Below are positions 30,723-38,760 of a stretch of 64,000 nucleotides of DNA, one piece after another. The stretch is from NCBI GenBank assembly GCA_016717725.1, contig JADKFA010000045.1, positions 1-64,000 on the forward strand, written 5' to 3'. This stretch comes from Bacteroidota bacterium. GTDB taxonomy: Bacteria; Bacteroidota; Bacteroidia; AKYH767-A; OLB10. Within the stretch, counting starts at the first letter, position 1, and the number at the start of each line of letters is the position of its first letter. A program made the translations under genes and the position numbers. The notes under the pieces are model-generated. The model was not told where the DNA came from, made no database searches, and worked only from the letters and a program-made list of their open reading frames with translations.

Positions 30723-30849
30723 ACTTATTGATTTGAGGACAAAAATACATTTTTTCGAGGAGATAATAAAATGGGTAATTTCCCTCTATTGACTTACACC
30801 CTTAGAGACATTTAGCTTGAAAACAGATAAGTCTATTCGTAAAAATGGC

Positions 30850-31305
30850 TTATAAAAGTCGGCGGTTGAACTTACTATTCCATGTCGTATGCGACATCTC
30901 AAATTTCAATTCATTTAGACCATGTTTCCCTACTTCTTTCCACCCCGATTCACGATAAAAATTTTCGGCTCTTGTATTTGGTTCAGTACCTAACCAAATC
31001 GACTCTTGCGTATGCGCAAAATACTCTTTCAACATGATGCGTTGCAATTCTTGAGCAATGCCTCTTCCTTCGAAGTTAGGTAAAACAAAAAGTGCCCAAA
31101 CATTTTTCTCTTGATTATCTAAGATGGCAAATCCAACAATTTGATTTTTTATTGAGCACACCCAACCCATTCCGCGTTGCTCTAAATAAGGGATGTAAGA
31201 ATCATTAGTAATAACGGAAGGGTCGGACAAAACATTTTCCTTCACTAAATTTCTCACCTCTTGCATATGGAGGATATCTTCTTGGGTTGCTTGTCTAAAA
31301 ATCAT
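30850..31305 (-). CDS. GNAT family N-acetyltransferase
   Basis: 151 residues with the GNAT fold order: IFRQATQEDILHMQEVRNLV, then MGWVCSIKNQIVGFAIL, then the acetyl-CoA motif VLPNFEGRGIAQELQRIML, then NFYRESGWKEVGKH. The acceptor substrate cannot be told from sequence. Stand-alone gene between yicC and the eamA end. Confidence 0.85.
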   Translation of the reverse strand: MIFRQATQEDILHMQEVRNLVKENVLSDPSVITNDSYIPYLEQRGMGWVCSIKNQIVGFAILDNQEKNVWALFVLPNFEGRGIAQELQRIMLKEYFAHTQESIWLGTEPNTRAENFYRESGWKEVGKHGLNELKFEMSHTTWNSKFNRRLL

Positions 31306-31440
31306 GGGGTGGTTTGTGTGCTACTAATTTTCTTCAAGTAATTACTATTAAATAGGACGACAAAATTATTTAAATTTTCGGAAAAACATGAAATATCAAC
31401 AGTGAAAAAACTTGTAGCCATATAAAACTCACCGTTTAAA

Positions 31441-31592
31441 CGCAGCGGACGCAACGTCCCGAAGCATCGGGATCGCAACGGGCCTGCCTGCAGCAGGCAG
31501 GCGCAACGGTTGCGCGGTGGTCTTACCTGCCGGTAGGTAAGCGCGGGGAAAAATCCGTGACAATCTCATTTATCCGTTTCATCCGCGTTCTA
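31441..31592. repeat. Nested GC-rich palindromes and ATCCGTG-type repeat
   Basis: Palindromes stacked in GCGCAACGG context: CCCGAAGCATCGGG (31458-31471); GCCTGCCTGC/GCAGGCAGGC around one A (31482-31502); GCGCAACGGTTGCGC (31501-31515); CTTACCTGCC/GGTAGGTAAG (31522-31541). From 31550 it continues as AAATCCGTGACAATC and TTATCCGTTTCATCCGCGTT, related to 51507-51555. No gene lies in 31306-31612. Confidence 0.8.
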
Positions 31593-31612
31593 AAGATAAA
31601 GTAATATGCAAG

Positions 31613-32518
31613 TCAAGACATTAAATTAGCCTGCTTTTTCACAACACTTTTTGTTGTAAGCCAAACACCCACAAATATTAGGAGAGCTGCGAGCAGATGC
31701 AACAGATTCGGTACATCTTTTCCAAGGAGCATCGCAAATGCAGCAGCGATTAAGGGTTGCAAATAGATATATACGGAAACTACTCCAGCACTCAGTTCAC
31801 GCAAGGCGAGTGTATTCAGGAGATAGGCGAAAAAAGTGGTTCCTATCACTACAAACAAAACACTCCACCAGGTATTAGGTGGGAAGGTGCTCCATTCAAT
31901 ACTTTTAAATTCTTCCCAGCCAAAAGGCAAAACCAACAACGATCCCAGTGCAAAAACAATTTGCATGATGGTAATGGGATGATACTTTTTCATTAAGGGT
32001 AAAACCAAGATGATGTACATGGCATAGGAAAGTGAATTCAACAGAATGCATAAATCACCAAAAGGATCACTGGGCACCAACGAAAAACGATTTCCATAAA
32101 TGATTAACACAACCGCTCCTGAAATTCCGCAGATGATTCCAATGATTCGGTTTAAATTAATTACTTCTCCTAAAAACATTACAGACAATCCCAAAACGAA
32201 AATGGGATTTGTTACCATCATTAATCCAGCATTGATGGGACTTGTTAATGATAATCCCTTAAAGAACAATAATTGATTTACGGCAACGCCAAATACGGCG
32301 CAGGCAATGAGTCGTGGCCAATCGGATTTTTCAATTTTCTCTCGAAAAAATAATTTAGCGGCCACAAAAAATAAAATAGCGGCTACACAAACACGAATTA
32401 CGATGAAACCAAATGGCTTGATATAACTTGGCATTACTTCCTTTGCGATTGAATAATTCGCACCGTAAATAATGTTTGCGGTTAATACGGCTAGATGGGC
32501 TTTAAAGCTTCGGGTCAT
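31613..32518 (-). CDS. EamA/DMT family transporter
   Basis: 301 residues with ten predicted membrane helices in two EamA halves. The first half contains ANIIYGANYSIAKEVMPSYI and NAGLMMVTNPIFVLGLSVMF; the second contains NSLSYAMYIILVLPLMKKY and ELSAGVVSVYIYLQPLIAA. Likely an inner-membrane exporter of small metabolites; the substrate is unknown. Its ATG overlaps the stop of the upstream ArsC-like gene by 4 bp. Last gene of the minus-strand run that starts with hemW. Confidence 0.88.
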   Translation of the reverse strand: MTRSFKAHLAVLTANIIYGANYSIAKEVMPSYIKPFGFIVIRVCVAAILFFVAAKLFFREKIEKSDWPRLIACAVFGVAVNQLLFFKGLSLTSPINAGLMMVTNPIFVLGLSVMFLGEVINLNRIIGIICGISGAVVLIIYGNRFSLVPSDPFGDLCILLNSLSYAMYIILVLPLMKKYHPITIMQIVFALGSLLVLPFGWEEFKSIEWSTFPPNTWWSVLFVVIGTTFFAYLLNTLALRELSAGVVSVYIYLQPLIAAAFAMLLGKDVPNLLHLLAALLIFVGVWLTTKSVVKKQANLMS

Positions 32519-32865
32519 TTTAAAGCTTGCTTCGCACTCTCTACTACTTTTTTGGTGTTGCCAATAAAAATTACATCATCCACAATCATCACCGGACGTT
32601 TTAGAAAAGTATACTCACTCAATATTAATTTACGATAATCTTTTTCGGTGAGCACTTTTTCATGCAAACCCATCACACGGTATTTAATGGCGACACGACT
32701 AAATAATGCCTCGTAAGAACCTGCCAACTTTTTCATTTCGTCAAGTTGTGCTGGCGTAATGAAATCTGTTTTTATATCCTGCAGAACAACATCTTTCTTG
32801 GGTTTGATTTCCTTTAAGATGCGTTGATTGGTGGTGCACGTTGCTGAATGATATATTTTTTTCAT
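32515..32865 (-). CDS. ArsC/Spx-family thioredoxin-like protein
   Basis: 116 residues: MKKIYHSATCTTNQRILKEI, LQDIKTDFITPAQLDEMKKL, and the C-terminal YTFLKRPVMIVDDVIFIGNT typical of the arsenate-reductase/Spx fold. A single cysteine (Cys10) lies where the family keeps its reactive Cys. No second redox Cys is visible, so it would need an external thiol partner. The call as arsenate reductase is by family only; no ars genes are near. Confidence 0.8.
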   Translation of the reverse strand: MKKIYHSATCTTNQRILKEIKPKKDVVLQDIKTDFITPAQLDEMKKLAGSYEALFSRVAIKYRVMGLHEKVLTEKDYRKLILSEYTFLKRPVMIVDDVIFIGNTKKVVESAKQALK

Positions 32866-32898
32866 TTTTATTAAATCTCTTTTTCTATAATTTTCAAC

Positions 32899-33435
32899 TC
32901 ACTTACTCTTAAAAAATTCACCCACCTTCTTCATATCCTCATTTTTTATGAGTGCAGAAAATTCAGCCATCGCAATCTTATCACCCGCCTTGCTTTTTTT
33001 GGTGATGGTAACACATCGAAAAGGGACGGGGGTTGTACTTACATCCAACACATCCACCACATACATCAAATCATTGATGATATGTACCGATCGTTTCTTC
33101 ACTGTAAAAACAGTTTTTGTAGAGGTGTCTTTTGCTTTTTCAGAGATATACGTTTTTACCTGATCCAAATTCCAATCTTCACTGGGATCTGTTCCATACA
33201 TTTTACAATCTTCATCTAAACAATTAATGAGTTGTGCAGAATCACGTGCGGTGATGGCCACATAAAAATCTTCTACAATTTTAAGATTTGCATCTGCTTC
33301 GTGCGCATCGCCTGGTTTAATTTCTTTGATGATCACTTCTTTGTTTTCTTCCTTCGTTTCCTTTTTAGATTCATTATTACAAGAAGAAAATAAAAATAAA
33401 GAAGTGAGGCTCAGCAATATTATACTTATTTTCAT
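32899..33435 (-). CDS. Lipoprotein with NTF2/SnoaL-like fold
   Basis: 178 residues. A lipoprotein signal ends at FLFSSC (Cys19), then a charged linker (ESKKETKEENKEV), then an NTF2-like domain (~45-175): NLKIVEDFYVAITARDSAQL, INCLDEDCKMYG, VKTYISEKAKDTSTKT. Such domains act as small-molecule binders or enzymes, and no catalytic set can be assigned. It follows the cyclase-family gene by 2 bp. Confidence 0.7.
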   Translation of the reverse strand: MKISIILLSLTSLFLFSSCNNESKKETKEENKEVIIKEIKPGDAHEADANLKIVEDFYVAITARDSAQLINCLDEDCKMYGTDPSEDWNLDQVKTYISEKAKDTSTKTVFTVKKRSVHIINDLMYVVDVLDVSTTPVPFRCVTITKKSKAGDKIAMAEFSALIKNEDMKKVGEFFKSK

Positions 33436-33437
33436 GA

Positions 33438-34187
33438 CTATGAATTTAATAATTTGAATAAGAGTGGTCGAGCGGGTGCTGCATCATTCACAAATGGAGC
33501 CACCTGTAAATTCATAAAATACAATCCATCTTTGATTTCATCGGCAACAAAAACTAATTCCGTAATGGTTGCATCTAATCGTGTTGCATTCGGGTAATTC
33601 CAAAATGCATGATGCGCCAATAGTTTTCCACCATCCTCTTCACGATCCACAGAAGGCAAATCAATCATCAAATGACGAACGCCTTGTTCACGCAACCAAG
33701 TTGCAGCAGCATCTTCGAGGTAGGGCGGATTAGAACTTGAATAATTTTTAGAAAGTTTACTGGCTTCATTAGGCAATGTACGAATGATGAATGCGTCGGC
33801 AGGATTTCCGCAAGCATTTTTCAGTTGTTCCAGCGTAATAATTAAATCATCCCCGCTCTTTTCGGGTTGTATCGAAACCAAATTGGCGAAACAAAAATAT
33901 TCCTTGAAATGTGTATTGATGGATTCTACATCTTTGGAAATATGTCCGACAGTTTCGGTATGTGTTCCGTGCGCATGCGGATTAAAAAAAATATTATTGA
34001 AATTCACGCCTGCTCCTTCTTTCACAGAGCCAACCCAATCACCCATACGTACGGGTTCCATCTTCACTGGACCTTGATACCAAGCAATCACATGGCCTTC
34101 TCCAGCTTCAAATGGGATACAAATATCCAAGGGCTTCGACAAATCCACTTGGTAAGTAATAGCCTGATGCGTTACTGAAATTTTCAT
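33438..34187 (-). CDS. Cyclase family protein (kynurenine-formamidase-like)
   Basis: 249 residues. The metal-binding signature of the family reads FFNPHAHGTHTETVGHI, with HxGTHxE in place of the more usual HxGTHxD. Other family regions are PFEAGEGHVIAWYQGPVKME and LREQGVRHLMIDLPSVDREE, where the second metal/catalytic part lies. Members hydrolyse N-formylkynurenine or related amides; the substrate is not determinable. Gap to hemW is 3 bp, to the next lipoprotein 2 bp. Confidence 0.82.
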   Translation of the reverse strand: MKISVTHQAITYQVDLSKPLDICIPFEAGEGHVIAWYQGPVKMEPVRMGDWVGSVKEGAGVNFNNIFFNPHAHGTHTETVGHISKDVESINTHFKEYFCFANLVSIQPEKSGDDLIITLEQLKNACGNPADAFIIRTLPNEASKLSKNYSSSNPPYLEDAAATWLREQGVRHLMIDLPSVDREEDGGKLLAHHAFWNYPNATRLDATITELVFVADEIKDGLYFMNLQVAPFVNDAAPARPLLFKLLNS

Positions 34188-34190
34188 AGG

Positions 34191-35318
34191 TTAGATTACA
34201 AATAATTCTGAAGTTATTTTATCGGCGAACAACAGTCCATCTTGACTTAACCGAAGTTGATTGGCGTCACGAATCAGCCAACGCTTTTCGACGAACGGCT
34301 GAGCGGCTTCTAACAATTGACCTGTTATACCATCTCCATAGGCAGTACGGAGGGCGCTCAAGCTAATTCCTTTTCGCATACGCAAAGATGTTAAAATGAA
34401 TTCATGAAACTTCGCTTTATGTGTTAAAATTTCAACCTCATATTCGCGCTCTCCTCTTTGTAAAGCTGCCACATAGGCACCATTACTCTTTACATTCCAA
34501 CTTCGCTTTTCACCATCATACGAGTGGGCAGAGGGACCTAATCCCATGTAAGGAATTCCTTCCCAATAGGCACGATTGTGTTTCGATTCAAAACCTGGTT
34601 TACTAAAATTCGAAATCTCATACCAAGGAAATCCCAATCGCTCTGCTTCGGTGAGCAAATATTCATATTGCTGTGCTGCTTTTTCATCATCAGGAACTTC
34701 AATCAACCCCTTTACAATTTGCCAACTCAAGGCAGTTTTTGATTCCACTGTTAATCCATAACAGGAGAGATGAGTGATAGGAAGCGCAAGGGCAATTTCA
34801 ACATTTTTGATCCAGTCGGACAATTCCAATTTTGGCCAGCCAAAAATTAAATCAATTGAAATGTTCTCGAAACCCATATCGGCTGCGTTAGGAATACACG
34901 ACAACGCTTGTTCCTTATTGTGTGCGCGATTCATACTTAACAAATCTTCCTCGCGGAACGATTGCACGCCAACACTCAAACGATTGATGGGTGATTGCTT
35001 TACTAATTTCAAATACGCTTTTGTCAAATCATCGGGATTCGCTTCCATCGTAATTTCAGCTTGTGGATCTACATCAAACAATGAATACATCTCTTCAAAA
35101 AATCGCATCAGTTCATCATACGAAAGCAATGACGGAGTGCCTCCACCAAAATAAATAGTATTTACTACTTGCCCTTGTAATTCGGATGCTCTTCTCTTCA
35201 TTTCCATCAACATCCCATCTAACAAATCTTCTCGACCTCGTGGAGACGTAGAGAAATGGAAGTCGCAATAGTGACATGCTTGCTTACAGAATGGGATATG
35301 CAAATAAATTCCTGCCAT
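34191..35318 (-). CDS. hemW: Radical SAM heme chaperone HemW
   Basis: 375 residues starting MAGIYLHIPFCKQACHYCDF, with the Fe-S cluster ligands Cys11, Cys15 and Cys18. A Phe stands where HemN has its fourth Cys, which favours HemW over HemN. Further motifs: YFGGGTPSLL, MEANPDDLTK, INRLSVGVQSF, GLGPSAHSY. HemW delivers heme to respiratory enzymes. First gene of a five-gene minus-strand run (hemW, cyclase, lipoprotein, ArsC-like, EamA) with gaps of 3, 2 and 33 bp and a 4-bp overlap. Confidence 0.9.
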   Translation of the reverse strand: MAGIYLHIPFCKQACHYCDFHFSTSPRGREDLLDGMLMEMKRRASELQGQVVNTIYFGGGTPSLLSYDELMRFFEEMYSLFDVDPQAEITMEANPDDLTKAYLKLVKQSPINRLSVGVQSFREEDLLSMNRAHNKEQALSCIPNAADMGFENISIDLIFGWPKLELSDWIKNVEIALALPITHLSCYGLTVESKTALSWQIVKGLIEVPDDEKAAQQYEYLLTEAERLGFPWYEISNFSKPGFESKHNRAYWEGIPYMGLGPSAHSYDGEKRSWNVKSNGAYVAALQRGEREYEVEILTHKAKFHEFILTSLRMRKGISLSALRTAYGDGITGQLLEAAQPFVEKRWLIRDANQLRLSQDGLLFADKITSELFVI

Positions 35319-35511
35319 GATGGTACAAAGAACGCAAAAAGAAGTTATACTGAAGCTAAAATAAAATTGTTAATGGCTAAAGTTTGTTGCTAAATTCAAT
35401 TCAAGAATTCCCGTCGGGGTCGAACAACAACAAACCTCATTTTCTCTATAAACATAGGACCCATTCTGGGTAAAAATTTCTTAACTTAATTACATTGGCT
35501 TCTCCTCCTAG

Positions 35512-35538
35512 CATCCTCTCCATCCTCTCCATCCTCTC
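35512..35538. repeat. Three 9-bp CATCCTCTC repeats in a gene-free gap
   Basis: CATCCTCTC three times in a row, followed at 35545-35572 by a purine-rich GAGGACAAAGAGGGAGAGG that could pair with it. The rest of 35319-35626 shows no gene and no clear promoter. Confidence 0.65.
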
Positions 35539-35626
35539 CTGAAAGCGAGGACAAAGAGGGAGAGGAGGAATGTATACTGAAGCTACCTTTAAATTTTTAC
35601 TATCAATTTTAATTTTTTAAAATATC

Positions 35627-37384
35627 TTAATGAGTAATAATTACTTTTAACGTAGTAATTGATTTCTCGGAACGAATCTGCAATAAGTACATTCCCTCTG
35701 AAAATCCATCTACACGCAAACCGAAACTTTTGCCATTTACATTTTTTTCCAATGCGATCACTTGTCCATTCATATTACAAAGTGAAATTTGAGCGTTTTG
35801 CAATTCTTCTTTTGAAACAATGTTCAAAAAATTCCTTGTAGGATTTGGATACAGAGAAAATCCATGTTGCTCCACTTGTTCGGCTAACCCAACATTCGTC
35901 CGAATCAATTGCACAAAAAAGGCAGTACCTGTGCCTGGCACACCCGATAAATTATACACACCTGGTCCTGGATCAAAATCTCCAGTTCCTGTAAATTGTC
36001 CGGCATGGTAAAATCTATTTTGGATAATATCTAATGTAGGTCCACGGTAACCATTGACAAATCCAAATACTTTTGTTCCCCAGGCAAATCCACCAGTGGA
36101 ATTCAATGCACAGATATAATCCGATCTGCCGCCAATTCCTCCAGCAGAATTCAAAATCATGGTATCGATAGGATCCGGATTGATGTCAATAATTCCTGTA
36201 AAAGCTCCTTTGAAAAATACATTGCCTTGCGCATCGTTTACTATTGCCGTTGCGAAATCGATATTGCTATTTCCAAATATTCGGGTCCACTGATACACGC
36301 CAGAATTACTGAATTTAGAGAGAAACACATCTTGAGAATTTGAGCTTGATGTAATGGTATCAACGGCTACCACGTCGGGATTAAAATCTATTTGTTGATT
36401 AAAATCTCCAATCACAAAAATATTTCCGTTCGCATCCAAATTCAAATAGCTTGCTGTGATATTTCCGCTTGAAGTTGTCGATAAAAACGGTTTTGCAAAA
36501 ACAAAATTCCCTGACGCATCCCACTTGAAAACAAAAGATCCAACAGCGTTTGGGGTGGCTGTTAAATTAAAAACATTTACTCCGGGATCAAAATCAACGG
36601 TACCGACAAATGATCCGCAGGCATAAATATTATTATTTACATCTACATCAATTCCAGTAATAGCATCTCCAAAATTAGCTCCTAATTTTTTAGACCATAC
36701 ATAATTTCCTTGATTCGTAAGCTTTACTAAAAATCCATCCACATTACCATTACTCACTAAATATTGAACATTGGCAGAAGGATCAGTATCGATGGAATCT
36801 CGAAAAGTTCCAGAAACAATAAGGTTTCCTAAGTTATCTCTTCTCAACATCGTTGGGTAATCGGCATTCACACCACCAAATTGTTTAGACCAACTATAAT
36901 TTCCCATGGAATCAAGTTTCACTATGAACATATCTACGTCGCCATAACTCACCAATGGATTTGATAAATTGGGATCTGGATTTGCATCAATAGTTTGCTG
37001 AAATTGACCGAGAAGAATAGGGTTTCCGTTGTTATCAACCACTAGCCCAACAGGTCCATCAATAGAAGTTCCGGCAAAAGACTTTATCCAAACAAGGTTT
37101 CCCTGAATATTGAATTTAGCAAGGAAAATATCATAAGCACCTGTAGAAGATAGCCATGCTGTTCCAGGACCTGGATCGAAGTCTATTGTATCTTGAAATG
37201 TACCTGCCAAAAATACATTTCCAAAATTATCGTGAGCAATACTTATTCCCACGGCGGAGGCATTTCCAATAATATTGGGTGCTCCCATGGCGTTTGCCCA
37301 TGAGAAATTTAACTGTTGTGCTTGCATACTATTCACCCAAAAGAGAGACATAAAAAGCAGCGATAATGATTTGATAGAATTCAT
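35627..37384 (-). CDS. T9SS type A protein with SBBP-like repeats
   Basis: 585 residues, signal peptide MNSIKSLSLLFMSLFWVNSM then QAQQ. About seven repeats of ~55-60 residues follow, each with a core like GTFQDTIDFDPGPG and GNLVWIKSFAG. Variants are GQFQQTIDANPDPN, GSFVGTVDFDPGVN, GDFNQQIDFNPDVV and GQFTGTGDFDPGPG. The repeats probably form a beta-propeller. The last ~75 residues (FSLYPNPTRNFLNIV, GMYLLQIRSEKSITTLKVI) are a type A sorting domain, so the protein is predicted to be secreted or surface-held by T9SS. Ligand unknown. Intact, monocistronic. Confidence 0.85.
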   Translation of the reverse strand: MNSIKSLSLLFMSLFWVNSMQAQQLNFSWANAMGAPNIIGNASAVGISIAHDNFGNVFLAGTFQDTIDFDPGPGTAWLSSTGAYDIFLAKFNIQGNLVWIKSFAGTSIDGPVGLVVDNNGNPILLGQFQQTIDANPDPNLSNPLVSYGDVDMFIVKLDSMGNYSWSKQFGGVNADYPTMLRRDNLGNLIVSGTFRDSIDTDPSANVQYLVSNGNVDGFLVKLTNQGNYVWSKKLGANFGDAITGIDVDVNNNIYACGSFVGTVDFDPGVNVFNLTATPNAVGSFVFKWDASGNFVFAKPFLSTTSSGNITASYLNLDANGNIFVIGDFNQQIDFNPDVVAVDTITSSSNSQDVFLSKFSNSGVYQWTRIFGNSNIDFATAIVNDAQGNVFFKGAFTGIIDINPDPIDTMILNSAGGIGGRSDYICALNSTGGFAWGTKVFGFVNGYRGPTLDIIQNRFYHAGQFTGTGDFDPGPGVYNLSGVPGTGTAFFVQLIRTNVGLAEQVEQHGFSLYPNPTRNFLNIVSKEELQNAQISLCNMNGQVIALEKNVNGKSFGLRVDGFSEGMYLLQIRSEKSITTLKVIITH

Positions 37385-37483
37385 AAATTAATTTTTGAAA
37401 TTCGAATTTAGAAAAAAATATTGGAGAAATCACAAAAGAAAAAATCTATTCCGTCAATCATCTAAATAAGAAGGTGGATAATA

Positions 37484-38638
37484 TTACGTTTTCTTCAACA
37501 CGATTCTAAATGTAGTTCCTTTGTTATGTTCGGAACTCTTCACAAAAATTTGTCCGCCATGATATTCTTCTACAATTCGTTTAGAAAGAGAAAGACCTAA
37601 TCCCCATCCGCGGTTTTTACTCGTATACCCAGGCTTAAAAATAGTTTTATACTTCGACTTGGGAACGCCCTTACCAGTGTCGCTAATATCGAGATAAACA
37701 AATTGATTTTGATCGGTAATGCGAATACTGATTTCGCCTTCACCACTCATGGCATCAATTGCATTTTTGAAAAGATTTTCGAGTACCCAATCGAACAAAT
37801 GCACATTTAAGGGAGCATCCACATCATAATTCTGAAAATTTTCCAACTTAAAATTCACACGGGAAGAAGCTCTAGTACGAATGTAGTCGATCGCATTTTC
37901 AATCACCTTGGTCATATTTTCCTTCTTCAAAGCAGGAGCGGAACCAATCTTAGAAAAACGCTCGGTGATGGTATTTAACCGTTCAATGTCCTTTTCAATT
38001 TCGGGTAGATGCTCTTCAGGCTGTGGTTTCGATTTCAAATATTCTAACCAGGCCATCAATGACGACAGTGGTGTTCCCAACTGATGAGCTGTTTCCTTCG
38101 CCATTCCAACCCACACTTGATTTTGTTCTGCTTTACGAGAAGTCGAAAAGGCTACATACGATACAATCAAAAACAAGGCAATGACGGCGAGTTGGAAAAA
38201 AGGATAGTAGCGCAACTGCGTGAGGAGATAAGAATCCTTGTAATAAATAAAATTCTTTTGATCGGCGGCGAAGGAAATATCAATGGGAGGATGTTGTTCC
38301 TTCATGATGACAAGTTCGCTAGCCAAATACACAGAGTCCTCTAAACGCAAAGAATCCAAATTTCGGGTAGAGATGATATTATTTGCTTCATCAGTAAGAA
38401 TTACGGGAACGGTATTATTATCCGTTAACACCGACAAGGCAAAACTGATATCGCCAGGTTCGGCGTTAATGTCGGAGATTTGACGGGTAGCTTCGGCCCA
38501 TAGTTCCACTTTCTTGCGTTCTTCTTCCGACAATTTTTTAACCAACTGATTGGTATACAAGAGCGAGCCTACTCCAATGAGTAAAGCCATAATTAAAAGG
38601 ACCAATTTCCAGCGTTGCTTTCGTGTGTAAATATTCAC
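37484..38638 (-). CDS. Orphan sensor histidine kinase
   Basis: 384 residues. Two membrane helices (~11-30 and ~146-164) enclose a ~115-residue periplasmic sensor domain. The H-box is AKETAHQLGTPLSSL with the phospho-accepting His at 185. The ATPase domain has the N-box ENLFKNAIDAM, G1 DTGKGVP and G2 GWGLGLSLSKRIVEEYHGG. No response-regulator gene is adjacent, so its partner must lie elsewhere. The signal is unknown. Confidence 0.9.
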   Translation of the reverse strand: MNIYTRKQRWKLVLLIMALLIGVGSLLYTNQLVKKLSEEERKKVELWAEATRQISDINAEPGDISFALSVLTDNNTVPVILTDEANNIISTRNLDSLRLEDSVYLASELVIMKEQHPPIDISFAADQKNFIYYKDSYLLTQLRYYPFFQLAVIALFLIVSYVAFSTSRKAEQNQVWVGMAKETAHQLGTPLSSLMAWLEYLKSKPQPEEHLPEIEKDIERLNTITERFSKIGSAPALKKENMTKVIENAIDYIRTRASSRVNFKLENFQNYDVDAPLNVHLFDWVLENLFKNAIDAMSGEGEISIRITDQNQFVYLDISDTGKGVPKSKYKTIFKPGYTSKNRGWGLGLSLSKRIVEEYHGGQIFVKSSEHNKGTTFRIVLKKT

Positions 38639-38760
38639 TACTTCAAAATCTTAGGCAAAAATAGGGCTTTAATTTAAATGATGAACGTTCAAAAGACGAA
38701 ACATTGCGATACTGATGAAGTAGGATATATATGATACTGATTGCTTTAAAAAAATGTTGA

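Noticed and set aside
33784..34178. Plus-strand frames opposite the cyclase-family gene
   Set aside because: They lie wholly inside a gene with clear family motifs on the other strand; composition explains them.
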